Part shown: positions 26,687 to 38,206 of the stretch, piece by piece
Position numbering within the stretch: the first letter of the stretch is position 1
Layout of the letters: each line of letters starts with the position of its first letter
Assembly: GCA_947564465.1 (NCBI GenBank)
Contig: CANOCV010000021.1
Coordinates: 1 to 47,827, forward strand
Length of the DNA: 47,827 bases
Direction: 5' to 3'
Source: an uncultured Roseburia sp.
GTDB lineage: Bacteria > Bacillota > Clostridia > Lachnospirales > Lachnospiraceae
The notes under the pieces: generated by a model
What the model saw: the letters and a program-made list of their open reading frames with translations, nothing else
Told to the model about the DNA's origin: nothing
Database searches by the model: none
Program-made: the position numbers and the translations under genes

Positions 26687-28018
26687 ATGGAATTTTCCAG
26701 TTTGGTGTTTTTATTTCGGTTTATGCCGGTAGTTTTATTATATTTTCTTTTGCCCGGCCGTTTCAGAAATCCGTTATTACTGATCGCAAGCGCGGTGTTT
26801 TATGCATTTGGAGAGCCGTTTTACATATTTTTGATTCTGATATCTGTATCGGGCAATTATCTGGCTGTTCGCGCAATGGACTGCATTGAGGTGGGAAGGA
26901 AAAAGAAGGTATTGCTTTGCATTCTCATTTGCGTAAATGTCGGCGTTCTTTTATTCTTTAAGTATACACCATACATAATGCCGTTAGGTATGAGCTTTTA
27001 TACGTTTACGGTTTTATCTTACATACTGGATGTGTATTTTGGACATGCACCCGTGGAGAAGTCGTTTGTGGATGCGGGCGTCTATATGATGATGTTTCCA
27101 AAAATGATATCGGGTCCGATTGCACGTTATAGTACCATGCGCAGGGAAATAAAGAAGAACAGAGTCAGCCTTTCCGATATGGAAGCGGGCGTTACGGTTT
27201 TTATTGTGGGATTTGGTTTTAAGATGATCCTTGCAAATCATTTTGGGATGCTCTGGCATGATATTCGTTCGGCAGGCTTTGACAGTATTTCTACCGGTCT
27301 GGCATGGCTTGGCGTTGCCGGTTACAGTGCGCAGCTCTTTTTTGATTTTCAGGGCTATTCTCTGATGGCAATCGGTATCGGACGAATGTTTGGGTATCAT
27401 CTGCCTTGTAATTTTAATCATCCGTATCGGGCGAGGAGTGTGGGAGAGTATTACAGAAGATGGCATATGACGCTGGGAGAGTGGTTTAAGTATTATCTGT
27501 ATATTCCGCTTGGCGGGAACAGAAAGGGCGCATCAAGAACGGTGTTCAACTTGTTCGTCGTATGGCTTGTGACCGGAATCTGGCATGGCGCGACCGTGAA
27601 TTTTTTGATTTGGGGTATGGCGCTGTTTGTTTTGATTGCGGGCGAAAAGCTGGTCTGGGGGAAATATTTGGCGAAAAATGCGGTGATTTCTCACCTCTAT
27701 ATTTGGTTTTTGATTCCGTTAACTTGGATTGTATTTGCGATTGATAATATCAAAGAGCTGGGAGTTTATTTTACGCGCCTTTTTCCGTTTTGGGGGTCGG
27801 CTTCTTATGTCAATCCGATGGATTTTACGCGTCATCTGAAGAATTATACGGTATTTTTTGTTCTGGCCGTCCTTGTATCGCTGCCTGTCACAGATAAGAT
27901 CTGCCGCAAGTATCGCAACAGCAAAATCTGTAAGGCAATTTTGTTTATCTTGTTTGCGGTTTGTCTCTATGAAGCGGCAAGCGGAGCAAACAATCCGTTT
28001 TTGTATTTTCGGTTTTAA
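26687..28018 (+). CDS. MBOAT-family membrane O-acyltransferase (AlgI/DltB-like)
   Basis: This 443-residue polytopic membrane protein would transfer acyl groups, usually acetyl, to extracellular polysaccharide or peptidoglycan. Family motifs are clear: FKYTPYIMPLGMSFYTF (about residue 91), FPKMISGPIARY, RRWHMTLGEWFKYYLYIPLG with H260, and the proposed catalytic H300 in GIWHGATVNFLIWG. The motif usually written DFSGYSDMA reads DFQGYSLMA here. It is 12 bases upstream of an SGNH-hydrolase-like gene, the usual partner in AlgI/AlgJ- or PatA/PatB-type systems. The acceptor polymer is unknown. Confidence 0.9.
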   Translation: MEFSSLVFLFRFMPVVLLYFLLPGRFRNPLLLIASAVFYAFGEPFYIFLILISVSGNYLAVRAMDCIEVGRKKKVLLCILICVNVGVLLFFKYTPYIMPLGMSFYTFTVLSYILDVYFGHAPVEKSFVDAGVYMMMFPKMISGPIARYSTMRREIKKNRVSLSDMEAGVTVFIVGFGFKMILANHFGMLWHDIRSAGFDSISTGLAWLGVAGYSAQLFFDFQGYSLMAIGIGRMFGYHLPCNFNHPYRARSVGEYYRRWHMTLGEWFKYYLYIPLGGNRKGASRTVFNLFVVWLVTGIWHGATVNFLIWGMALFVLIAGEKLVWGKYLAKNAVISHLYIWFLIPLTWIVFAIDNIKELGVYFTRLFPFWGSASYVNPMDFTRHLKNYTVFFVLAVLVSLPVTDKICRKYRNSKICKAILFILFAVCLYEAASGANNPFLYFRF

Positions 28019-28030
28019 GGGGGATTATTT

Positions 28031-28948
28031 ATGAATAAGTGGAAGAAATGTCCGCTGCTCACCTCAATTATTATTTTTATGCTTGCTGTCAGTGTGATCG
28101 GAGCGGTGGGAAGAGGCGGAATCTATGAGGAATACAAGGAGGACTGGCCAAAGTATCCGGTTGCAGCGGCAGTATTTTGGGGAATTGCCGACGGAAAATA
28201 TCCGTGGACAAGGCTGGTTGAGCCAAACGAGCAGGAGTCGTTAACGGATACGGAGACTGTGGAGGCAATCAGTCTCCCTCAAAATACGGAGTTTATGGAG
28301 GAGGAGACGGAGTCTAAGCCAAAGGAGAAAAGTTATGAGTTTACCCATGTAGAGGAGGACTATTTTAGCGATGCGGTATTTATCGGGGATTCGAGAATTG
28401 TAGGGCTCCATGATTATTCCGGGTGGGATCATGCGACATATTATGCCAGCATCGGGCTTACGATTTACGATTTGTTTGATTCCCCGATTGTGGAGGAGAA
28501 CGGAAGCAAGATAACGGTGGAGCAGGCGCTTAGCGAGCACCAGTTCGGAAAGGTTTTTCTGATGGTGGGCATTAATGAAATGGGAACCGGAACGGTAGAC
28601 AGCTTCATGAAAGTATATGAGGAAGCGGTGCGTCACTTAAGAGAGCTGCAGCCGGACGCAATCATTTTTGTGCAGGGAATTATGTATGTAAAACAGGAGA
28701 AGTCGGAGACGGATCCGATTTTTAACAATCCGAATATTCAGGAGCGAAATGACAGGATTGCAAAGCTTGCCGATAACCGTGATATTTTTTATATAGATGT
28801 AAATGAGGTTGTGACAGATGAAACAGGGAACTTAAATCCTGAATATACATATGATGAAATTCATCTGCTTGGAAAGTATTACAGCATCTGGACAGAATTT
28901 TTAAAGGAACATGGAATCGTGAAGGAGGATCAGGCGGATGGCAGTTGA
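28031..28948 (+). CDS. Membrane-anchored SGNH/GDSL-hydrolase-like protein
   Basis: The 305-residue protein has one N-terminal membrane anchor (about residues 8-27), an acidic linker, then an SGNH fold. Active-site candidates are S121 in [10 protein letters not shown]182 in MVGINEMG and D275/H278 in YDEIHLLG. With the upstream MBOAT protein it probably forms an extracellular O-acylation pair, with this protein acting as transferase or esterase on the cell-wall side. A GGGGG-type site precedes the ATG and its end overlaps lepA by 11 bases, so it is cotranscribed with a housekeeping gene. Confidence 0.85.
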   Translation: MNKWKKCPLLTSIIIFMLAVSVIGAVGRGGIYEEYKEDWPKYPVAAAVFWGIADGKYPWTRLVEPNEQESLTDTETVEAISLPQNTEFMEEETESKPKEKSYEFTHVEEDYFSDAVFIGDSRIVGLHDYSGWDHATYYASIGLTIYDLFDSPIVEENGSKITVEQALSEHQFGKVFLMVGINEMGTGTVDSFMKVYEEAVRHLRELQPDAIIFVQGIMYVKQEKSETDPIFNNPNIQERNDRIAKLADNRDIFYIDVNEVVTDETGNLNPEYTYDEIHLLGKYYSIWTEFLKEHGIVKEDQADGS

Positions 28949-30749
28949 CCAGAGTAAAATCAGAAATTTTTGTATTATTGCACATATAGATCATGGGAAA
29001 TCCACGCTGGCGGACCGTATTATTGAAATGACAGGCCTGTTGACCAGCCGTGAGATGCAGGCTCAGGTTCTTGACAATATGGATTTGGAGAGGGAGCGCG
29101 GAATTACCATCAAATCCCAGGCGGTCCGTATCGTATATAAAGCGAAAGACGGGGAAGAATATATTTTTAATCTGATTGATACGCCGGGACATGTTGATTT
29201 TACCTACGAGGTGTCAAGAAGCCTTGCAGCCTGTGACGGGGCTGTTCTCGTGGTAGACGCGGCGCAGGGAATTGAGGCGCAGACGCTGGCGAATGTTTAT
29301 CTTGCGCTGGATCATGATCTGGAGGTGATTCCGGTAATCAATAAAATTGATCTGCCAAGCGCCGACCCTGATCGGGTTGTGGATGAGATTGAAGATGTTA
29401 TCGGGATTGAGGCGCAGGACGCGCCGCAGATATCGGCGAAAACAGGGCTGAATGTGGAGGATGTGCTGGAGCAGATCGTGACAAAGCTTCCGGCTCCGGC
29501 CGGCGACAAAAATGCGCCGCTTAAGGCGTTGATTTTTGATTCCCTGTATGATGCGTATAAAGGCGTAATCGTATTCTGCCGAATTAGAGAGGGAAGCGTA
29601 AAGGCGGGAATGCCGATTAAGATGATGGCCACAAATGCCGTCGCCGACGTTGTGGAAGTCGGATATTTCGGCGCGGGACAGTTTATCCCATGTGAAGAAT
29701 TGTCAGCGGGTATGGTGGGGTATATTACCGCAAGCTTAAAGAACGTGAAGGATACGCGTGTGGGCGACACAATAACAAGCGCCGCGCATCCGTGCGATAT
29801 GCCGCTGCCGGGCTATAAGAAGGTCAATCCGATGGTGTATTGCGGCCTTTATCCGGCGGATGGGGCAAAATATCCCGATCTGCGCGATGCATTGGAAAAG
29901 CTTCAGCTAAACGATGCGGCGCTGCAGTTTGAACCGGAGACCTCTATTGCGCTTGGCTTTGGTTTCCGCTGCGGTTTTCTTGGCCTTTTACATTTAGAGG
30001 TCGTGCAGGAGCGTCTGGAGAGAGAATATAATCTGGATCTTGTGACCACAGCGCCCGGGGTAGTCTATAAAGTACACAAGACAGACGGTACGGTGATTGA
30101 TCTGACGAATCCGTCCAATCTGCCGGATCCGTCGGAAATTGAGTTTATGGAGGAGCCTTACGTGTCGGCCGAGATTATGGTCACCAGCGAATATGTGGGC
30201 GCTATCATGGATCTGTGCCAGGAACGCAGAGGAATCTATGTCAGTATGGAATATATTGAGCAGACGCGCGCGCTTATCAAATACGATCTGCCGTTAAATG
30301 AGATTATCTATGACTTTTTTGATGCACTAAAGTCGCGTTCCAGAGGATATGCGTCGTTTGATTATGAGATGAAGGGATATGAGCGTTCCGAGCTTGTGAA
30401 GTTGGATATCTTAATTAATAAGGAGGCGGTGGATGCGCTCTCGTTTATTGTATTTAAGGATACGGCCTATGAACGCGGCAGAAAGATGTGTGAAAAGTTA
30501 AAGGAAGAGATACCGAGGCATTTGTTTGAGATACCGATTCAGGCTGCCATAGGAAGTAAGGTGATTGCGCGGGAGACGGTGAAGGCGATGCGCAAGGATG
30601 TGCTTGCTAAGTGTTATGGCGGCGATATTACGCGTAAGCGTAAGCTTTTGGAAAAGCAGAAGGAAGGAAAAAAGAGGATGCGTCAGGTGGGAAATGTAGA
30701 GATTCCGCAGGAAGCATTTATGAGCGTACTGAAATTGGATGACAACTAA
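28938..30749 (+). CDS. lepA: Elongation factor 4
   Basis: Ribosome-associated GTPase of the EF-G class that can back-translocate or remodel elongating ribosomes. The 603-residue protein has G1 [14 protein letters not shown]3 DTPGHVDF and G4 [10 protein letters not shown]. The LepA-specific C-terminal domain has [17 protein letters not shown] and [20 protein letters not shown]. Length and motifs are standard. GGAGGATCAGGCGG lies upstream of the ATG and the start lies inside the SGNH gene. hemW follows after 13 bases, the order found in many Firmicutes. Confidence 0.97.
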   Translation: MAVDQSKIRNFCIIAHIDHGKSTLADRIIEMTGLLTSREMQAQVLDNMDLERERGITIKSQAVRIVYKAKDGEEYIFNLIDTPGHVDFTYEVSRSLAACDGAVLVVDAAQGIEAQTLANVYLALDHDLEVIPVINKIDLPSADPDRVVDEIEDVIGIEAQDAPQISAKTGLNVEDVLEQIVTKLPAPAGDKNAPLKALIFDSLYDAYKGVIVFCRIREGSVKAGMPIKMMATNAVADVVEVGYFGAGQFIPCEELSAGMVGYITASLKNVKDTRVGDTITSAAHPCDMPLPGYKKVNPMVYCGLYPADGAKYPDLRDALEKLQLNDAALQFEPETSIALGFGFRCGFLGLLHLEVVQERLEREYNLDLVTTAPGVVYKVHKTDGTVIDLTNPSNLPDPSEIEFMEEPYVSAEIMVTSEYVGAIMDLCQERRGIYVSMEYIEQTRALIKYDLPLNEIIYDFFDALKSRSRGYASFDYEMKGYERSELVKLDILINKEAVDALSFIVFKDTAYERGRKMCEKLKEEIPRHLFEIPIQAAIGSKVIARETVKAMRKDVLAKCYGGDITRKRKLLEKQKEGKKRMRQVGNVEIPQEAFMSVLKLDDN

Positions 30750-30762
30750 GGGGGAGCCACGG

Positions 30763-31983
30763 ATGAAAAAAGAGCTGGAAATCTATGTGCATATACCGTT
30801 TTGTATGAGAAAATGCAGTTACTGTGACTTTTTGTCGGCTCCTGCGGATGAGACGACGCAGAATCATTATGTGGCGGCGCTTCTTCGGGAAATCCGGTAT
30901 TATGGCGAATTGTGTAGGGACCGTGAGGTCTCTACAATTTATATAGGGGGAGGAACGCCCTCCTGGCTGCAAGCGGTTTATATAGAGCTTATTATAAAAC
31001 AGCTTCGTGTGAGCTTTGCGATACGAAAGGATGCGGAAATAAGTATAGAGTGCAATCCGGGGACACTCACAAAAGAAAAGCTGGTCACATATTTGGGATG
31101 CGGGGTAAACCGGCTGAGCATCGGGCTGCAGTCTGCTTTAAATGAGGAATTGAAGCTGTTGGGAAGAGTGCACACTTATGAACAGTTTGTGAGAAATTAC
31201 GAATTGGCGAGAGAGGTGGGATTTCGTAACATCAGCGTAGATTTGATGAGCGCCCTGCCGTATCAGACACCGCAGAAGTTCCTGAACTCATTAAGACAGG
31301 TAATTGCGTTAAGGCCGGAACACATATCGGTATATTCGCTGATAATTGAGAAGGGAACCCCGTTTTATGACAAATACAAATTTGATGTCGTAAAGAAAGA
31401 GGCAGGCATGGCGACGGAGAGCCTTCCGAGTGAGGACGTCGAGTATGAAATTTTCCAGAGGTCGAAGGAACTTTTAAAGTCGAACGGATATCGTCGTTAC
31501 GAGGTGTCGAATTTTGCGAAGCCGTCGTATGAAAGCCGTCATAATATCGGCTATTGGAAGCGGAGTGATTATCTGGGGCTGGGGATAGGCGCGGCATCGC
31601 TGATTGATAATGTCCGTTATTCAAACACAAAAAGCCTTGATATATATATAGAAGAAACAAAACGGATACGAAGAGATCCTGCCGAGTGGGAAGGGACGGA
31701 TAACGGCAGAATCGGAAGAATCAATCTGCACGAGGAGGCAGATCTTATCGAGCGGAACGGGCAGATTGAGGAATTTATGTTCTTAGGACTGCGCATGACA
31801 GACGGGATTACAAGAAAAGATTTTGAAGAAAACTTTCATATGCCGATAGAGGCTATTTATGGAGATGTTCTCGCGCGGTTTGCGGGAGAGGGACTGATTG
31901 AGAGGAAGGAGGGCTTTGTAAGGCTGACGGAGCAGGGAATGGATGTGAGTAATTATGTGCTGGCGCATTTTTTGATGGATTGA
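30763..31983 (+). CDS. hemW: HemW-type radical SAM protein (heme chaperone family)
   Basis: The 406-residue cytoplasmic radical SAM protein has C14-x3-C18-x2-C21 (CMRKCSYCDF) for the [4Fe-4S] cluster, YIGGGTPSWL, and a HemW-type C-terminal domain (HNIGYWKRSDYLGLGIGAAS, EEFMFLGLRMTDGI). Older annotation calls such proteins oxygen-independent coproporphyrinogen oxidase, but this group is now regarded as a heme chaperone. The ATG at 30763 has GGGGGAG 8 bases before; an upstream in-frame start would overlap lepA. The next genes are the hrcA operon, as in B. subtilis. Confidence 0.92.
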   Translation: MKKELEIYVHIPFCMRKCSYCDFLSAPADETTQNHYVAALLREIRYYGELCRDREVSTIYIGGGTPSWLQAVYIELIIKQLRVSFAIRKDAEISIECNPGTLTKEKLVTYLGCGVNRLSIGLQSALNEELKLLGRVHTYEQFVRNYELAREVGFRNISVDLMSALPYQTPQKFLNSLRQVIALRPEHISVYSLIIEKGTPFYDKYKFDVVKKEAGMATESLPSEDVEYEIFQRSKELLKSNGYRRYEVSNFAKPSYESRHNIGYWKRSDYLGLGIGAASLIDNVRYSNTKSLDIYIEETKRIRRDPAEWEGTDNGRIGRINLHEEADLIERNGQIEEFMFLGLRMTDGITRKDFEENFHMPIEAIYGDVLARFAGEGLIERKEGFVRLTEQGMDVSNYVLAHFLMD

Positions 31984-32070
31984 GATGGGGAGATTCCGTT
32001 CGTTATCCGGGACGGACGCCGGGAAACAACCGAATAATTTGAAAATTTGAAAATAAAATGAAAAATGGTG

Positions 32071-32099
32071 TTGACAAAAAAAAACGTTGGTGCTATCTT
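32071..32099 (+). promoter_or_regulatory. Sigma-A promoter of the hrcA-grpE-dnaK-dnaJ operon
   Basis: TTGACA (32071-32076), 17 bases, TATCTT (32094-32099). CIRCE begins 13 bases after the -10 element, so the operator covers the expected transcription start. The rest of the hemW-hrcA gap (31984-32070) shows nothing clear. Confidence 0.88.
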
Positions 32100-32112
32100 A
32101 TTTACATACCAA

Positions 32113-32139
32113 TTAGCACTCTTTTGAGTTGAGTGCTAA
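32113..32139 (+). promoter_or_regulatory. CIRCE operator for HrcA
   Basis: TTAGCACTC (32113-32121), 9 bases, GAGTGCTAA (32131-32139): a perfect match to the consensus inverted repeat. HrcA, encoded immediately downstream, binds it and represses the operon until heat stress. Confidence 0.98.
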
Positions 32140-32221
32140 CAAAACGCTCATATCTTACTGTACAGTTTTAATTACAGTAGGTGAATGTGTAGAAAAAAGC
32201 GTCGATTTCAGGAGTGATGGA

Positions 32222-33265
32222 ATGAGCGAACAGGAATTGGATGAACGAAAAACGAAAATATTACATGCAATTATAAAAAATTACATGGAGACGGGTGAGC
32301 CGGTCGGTTCGAGAACAATTTCAAAGTATACGGATTTAAATTTGAGTTCTGCGACAATCCGCAATGAGATGGCGGATTTGGAGGAGCTGGGATATATTTT
32401 ACAGCCGCATACCTCGGCGGGACGGATTCCTTCCGATAAGGGATACCGATTCTATGTGGACCATTTGATTGAGCAGAAGGACAGAGAAGTTTCCGAGATG
32501 AAGGAATTTGTGATTGAGCATACGGAAAAGATGGAGCGTGTTCTAAAGCAGATGGCAAAGCTTTTGGCAAACAATACGAATTATGCGAGCATTATTACGG
32601 CACCGCAGGTTCATTCCAATAAAGTAAAGTTTTTGCAGTTATCAAATGTAGATGCTTCACATATTCTTGCAGTAGTTGTGTTGGAAGGCAATATCGTAAA
32701 AAATAAAATCATAGATGTGGAAGAGCCGATAGATAACGAGCAGATGCTAAAGCTGAATATCCTTTTAAATACAAATCTGACCGGCCTTTCGATAGATCAG
32801 ATTAATCTGGGAACGATTGCCGTTCTGAAGGAGAAGGCGGGAATACACAGTAATATCATCAGCGACGTTTTAGACGCCGTAGCCGAGGCAATCAGTGAGG
32901 ACGAGGATTTGGAGATATATACGAGCGGAGCGACGAATATCTTAAAATATCCTGAGCTGTCCGATTCGGGGAGGGTAAGTGAACTTTTAACAGAATTTGA
33001 GGAGAAAAATCAGTTGGTAAGTCTGGTTACCGAGCATTTTTCGGAGGAAGAAAATACAGGTATTCAGGTTTATATAGGAAATGAGGCCCCAATTCAGACA
33101 ATGAAGGACTGCAGTATTGTGACAGCCACATATGAACTTGGGGAGGGCGTTAAGGGAACCATCGGCATTATAGGGCCGAAGAGAATGGATTACGAGAACG
33201 TCATGGATAATTTGAAAACGTTAAAAGCACAGCTTGACGGCATCTGGAAGAAGCCCAAAAGCTAG
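32222..33265 (+). CDS. hrcA: Heat-inducible transcription repressor HrcA
   Basis: The 347-residue repressor of the class I heat-shock genes has an N-terminal winged helix (ILHAIIKNYMETGEPVGSRT, LSSATIRNEMADLEELGYI) followed by PHTSAGRIPSDKGYRFYVD, a hallmark of the family. The C-terminal GAF-like dimerisation domain ends near IGIIGPKRMDYENVM. The start at 32222 has AGGAG 7 bases before; an in-frame TTG at 32129 lies inside CIRCE and is not credible. Its operator lies about 80 bases upstream, giving autoregulation. Confidence 0.97.
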   Translation: MSEQELDERKTKILHAIIKNYMETGEPVGSRTISKYTDLNLSSATIRNEMADLEELGYILQPHTSAGRIPSDKGYRFYVDHLIEQKDREVSEMKEFVIEHTEKMERVLKQMAKLLANNTNYASIITAPQVHSNKVKFLQLSNVDASHILAVVVLEGNIVKNKIIDVEEPIDNEQMLKLNILLNTNLTGLSIDQINLGTIAVLKEKAGIHSNIISDVLDAVAEAISEDEDLEIYTSGATNILKYPELSDSGRVSELLTEFEEKNQLVSLVTEHFSEEENTGIQVYIGNEAPIQTMKDCSIVTATYELGEGVKGTIGIIGPKRMDYENVMDNLKTLKAQLDGIWKKPKS

Positions 33266-33280
33266 AAAGGTGGTTGTAAA

Positions 33281-35807
<2,527 letters not shown>

Positions 35808-35873
35808 AAAGCTACGAATGAGCAGTATTTCGAATATCTTTCGGGAGGTTTGGATTTGCCGGTGGCTCAATGA

Positions 35874-35905
35874 AGACTTGGAATCATTTTCGTGATTCCA
35901 AGTCT
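35874..35905 (+). other. Strong intercistronic hairpin between dnaK and dnaJ
   Basis: AGACTTGGAATCA (35874-35886) and TGATTCCAAGTCT (35893-35905) form a perfect 13-base stem with loop TTTTCG. A purine-rich sequence follows instead of a T tract, so it is not a classic terminator. It may stabilise or process the mRNA and lower dnaJ relative to dnaK. Confidence 0.8.
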
Positions 35906-35953
35906 GTGTGTAAAAGTCAGGAAAACGGCGGGAAATAAAAGAGGGAATAAATC

Positions 35954-37123
35954 ATGGCAGAGCAAAAAAGAGATTATTATGAAGTGCTGGGAGTGGATCG
36001 GGGCGCGGATGATGCGGCAATCAAAAAGGCATATCGTGCCCTTGCGAAGAAATATCATCCTGATATGAATCCGGGAGATAAGGAAGCTGAAAAAAAGTTT
36101 AAGGAGGCATCCGAGGCATACGCCGTTTTAAGCGATGCGGATAAAAGAAGACAGTACGATCAGTTCGGTCATGCGGCGTTTGAGGGCGGAGCAGGTGGAG
36201 CAGGCGGCTTTGATTTTTCCGGTATGGATATGGGAGACATTTTCGGAGATATTTTCGGAGATTTCTTCGGAGGAGGAAGAAGCAGACGCGCGAACAACGG
36301 GCCGATGCGCGGGGCGAATCTGCGTGCCAGCGTGAGGATTACCTTTGAGGAGGCTGTTTTTGGCTGTGAAAAAGAGATAGAAATCACCTTGAAGGATGAG
36401 TGCAAGACGTGTAAGGGAACAGGCGCGAAGCCGGGAACCTCTCCTGAGACGTGTACAAAGTGCGGCGGAAAAGGAAAGGTTATGTATACGCAGCAGTCAT
36501 TGTTTGGCATGGTACAGAATGTACAGACTTGTCCGGAGTGCAACGGTACCGGCAAAATCGTAAAAGAAAAATGTTCGGACTGCCACGGCTCCGGCTATAT
36601 TGCAAGCCGCAAGCGGATTAAAGTCAGCATCCCTGCCGGTATAGATAACGGACAGAGTGTCCGTATCAGGGAAAAGGGAGAGCCGGGCGTAAACGGAGGA
36701 CCGAGAGGCGATTTGCTGGTGGAGGTTGTCGTATCGAGACATCCTATTTTCCAGCGGCAGGATATGAATATCTATTCTACGGCGCCGATCAGCTTTGTAC
36801 AGGCGGCGCTTGGCGGCGAGGTGAAAATCAATACGGTAGACGGAGATATTGTATATGAAGTCAAACCGGGAACCCAGACAGATACCAAGATTCGCCTGAA
36901 AGGAAAGGGTGTGCCGTCCCTCAGGAACAAATCGGTTCGCGGCGACCATTATGTGACGCTTGTTGTGCAGGTTCCGACAGGCCTGAACGAAGCGGCAAAG
37001 GAGGCGCTGCGTACATTCGACGCGGAGACAGGCAATACACTAAGGACAAAGACGGCCGGTGAAGAAAAAAAGAAAAAGAAAGGCTTTATGGATAAGCTCA
37101 AGGAGACGCTTGACGATATTTGA
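35954..37123 (+). CDS. dnaJ: Chaperone DnaJ (Hsp40, type I)
   Basis: Co-chaperone that delivers substrates to DnaK and stimulates its ATPase. The 389-residue protein has a J-domain with YHPDMNPGD (HPD at about residues 36-38) and a G/F-rich region (about 75-115). Four zinc repeats follow: [24 protein letters not shown] and CSDCHGSG. C-terminal substrate domains end in a lysine-rich tail. All parts of a type I DnaJ are present. GAGGGAA precedes the ATG. After dnaJ, the synteny with other Firmicutes is interrupted until prmA at 43568. Confidence 0.97.
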   Translation: MAEQKRDYYEVLGVDRGADDAAIKKAYRALAKKYHPDMNPGDKEAEKKFKEASEAYAVLSDADKRRQYDQFGHAAFEGGAGGAGGFDFSGMDMGDIFGDIFGDFFGGGRSRRANNGPMRGANLRASVRITFEEAVFGCEKEIEITLKDECKTCKGTGAKPGTSPETCTKCGGKGKVMYTQQSLFGMVQNVQTCPECNGTGKIVKEKCSDCHGSGYIASRKRIKVSIPAGIDNGQSVRIREKGEPGVNGGPRGDLLVEVVVSRHPIFQRQDMNIYSTAPISFVQAALGGEVKINTVDGDIVYEVKPGTQTDTKIRLKGKGVPSLRNKSVRGDHYVTLVVQVPTGLNEAAKEALRTFDAETGNTLRTKTAGEEKKKKKGFMDKLKETLDDI

Positions 37124-37259
37124 AGCGTGATAAGTCCTCCTGGCGGGTGACGGTGCGGCTGTTCTCACAGATGTAATGTGCATTCTGCATAATTTTACAC
37201 AGATAGACGGGCATAAAAGTTGAAAAATGTGCAATTTTTACGGATATTGTCGTTTTTGC

Positions 37260-37288
37260 TTGCAGAAAGAAACTATATGTTGTATACT
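37260..37288 (+). promoter_or_regulatory. Candidate promoter of the J-domain gene
   Basis: TTGCAG (37260-37265), 17 bases, TATACT (37283-37288), 67 bases before the start at 37356. The rest of the 37124-37355 gap shows no clear terminator for dnaJ. Confidence 0.55.
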
Positions 37289-37355
37289 AAGTGCGATTCG
37301 TTGATTTTTTGCACCATATGTAGATTGCCATATGTGAGAAAAAGGAGCTGGATTT

Positions 37356-37904
37356 ATGAAGCAGCCTGTAATAATAAAAGAGAAACAGGATGAGAGGAAG
37401 AAGTTTGAACAGTGGTGTTTCAAACAGACCGTAGAGATTGAACATACTAAGCAGGAGCTGGAGGATGCGAGAAAAGAGCTTGCGGAAGAGAAAAGAAAGG
37501 TAGAAGACGAGAGGCGTTCGATTGAATGGGACAGACGCGCTCTGCTTCACAGACGTGAAAGCGAGGATGCCCGCATCAAACAACAGCAGCAGCTTTTTGA
37601 TATGAAATGGAAGATATTAGAGGAGGAGCTGTCGAAGCTTGCGCAGGAGAAGCAGCAGCTGCAGCGACAAAAGGAGTTCTACTGCAGAGTGGATGATTAT
37701 CAGAAAAACGGAAGCCAGCATAGAGGCGTTTCTAATATTGTCAGAGGCGAGCTGTTTTTTATCGGCGTTTCCGATGAATCCTCTCTAAAGCGGCGTTATA
37801 AGGATTTGATAAAAATATATCATCCCGATAACCTTGCCGGAGATACCGGAACAATTCAGGAGATTAACCGGGAGTATGACAAATTAAAAAGAAAATTAGG
37901 TTGA
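37356..37904 (+). CDS. Coiled-coil protein with a C-terminal J-domain
   Basis: The 182-residue protein is almost entirely charged coiled coil from about residue 8 to 110 (ELEDARKELAEEKRKVEDER). It ends in a short J-domain with FFIGVSDESSLKRRYKDLIK and H156-P-D158, the motif that stimulates Hsp70 ATPase. No zinc repeats, G/F region or substrate domain are present, so it is a type III J-protein. It lies directly downstream of the dnaK operon but has its own promoter and terminator. GGAGC lies upstream of the ATG. Its client is unknown; the coiled coil may tether DnaK to a partner structure. Confidence 0.8.
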   Translation: MKQPVIIKEKQDERKKFEQWCFKQTVEIEHTKQELEDARKELAEEKRKVEDERRSIEWDRRALLHRRESEDARIKQQQQLFDMKWKILEEELSKLAQEKQQLQRQKEFYCRVDDYQKNGSQHRGVSNIVRGELFFIGVSDESSLKRRYKDLIKIYHPDNLAGDTGTIQEINREYDKLKRKLG

Positions 37905-37913
37905 TTCTTACGA

Positions 37914-37962
37914 ACAGGGACTGTTGCATAAAAGTTGATTTTGTGCAGCGGTCTCTGTTTTG
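37914..37962 (+). terminator. Terminator of the J-domain gene, with long G-U-rich stem
   Basis: ACAGGGACTGTTGCATAAAA (37914-37933) pairs with TTTTGTGCAGCGGTCTCTGT (37939-37958) over 20 positions; the four non-Watson-Crick positions are all G-U in plus-strand RNA. TTTT spans 37958-37961. The stem would be poor in minus-strand RNA. The 37905-38206 gap otherwise holds repeat B, repeat C and a TATAAT-like sequence at 38122. Confidence 0.8.
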
Positions 37963-38008
37963 GTTGCCATGCATCTGGAGGAAGCTGCCGGTGGCAGGTT
38001 CCGTAAGT
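37963..38008. repeat. Intergenic repeat family B, copy 2
   Basis: Matches 9779-9824 at 43 of 46 positions. The hairpin GGAAGCTGCC / GGCAGGTTCC has one mismatch relative to copy 1. It again follows directly after a terminator. Confidence 0.8.
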
Positions 38009-38038
38009 TTTTGAGACATGTTAGTCAGTCCGTGAAGC

Positions 38039-38069
38039 GTAACAGTGAAGTCGAAGGCTGAACTGTTAC
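38039..38069. repeat. Inverted repeat related to family C
   Basis: GTAACAGT (38039-38046) and ACTGTTAC (38062-38069) form a perfect 8-base dyad. The complement of 38039-38060 matches the 3' end of argD (16286-16307) at 19 of 22 positions. Confidence 0.55.
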
Positions 38070-38206
38070 CGTGAAGCACAGCAATTTCGCATAACATCTA
38101 CCCGAAACTGTGAAATTATAGTATAATTTAAAAGATGTGAATTATTTTGTTTATTTATTTAAGTAAGAAAACAAATGAAAATACAGGGAGATGGAAAGGA
38201 GAGAAA

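Noticed and set aside
32129..32221. N-terminal extension of HrcA from a TTG at 32129
   Set aside because: The codon lies within the CIRCE operator near the transcription start, and the conserved protein begins after a proper AGGAG at ATG 32222.
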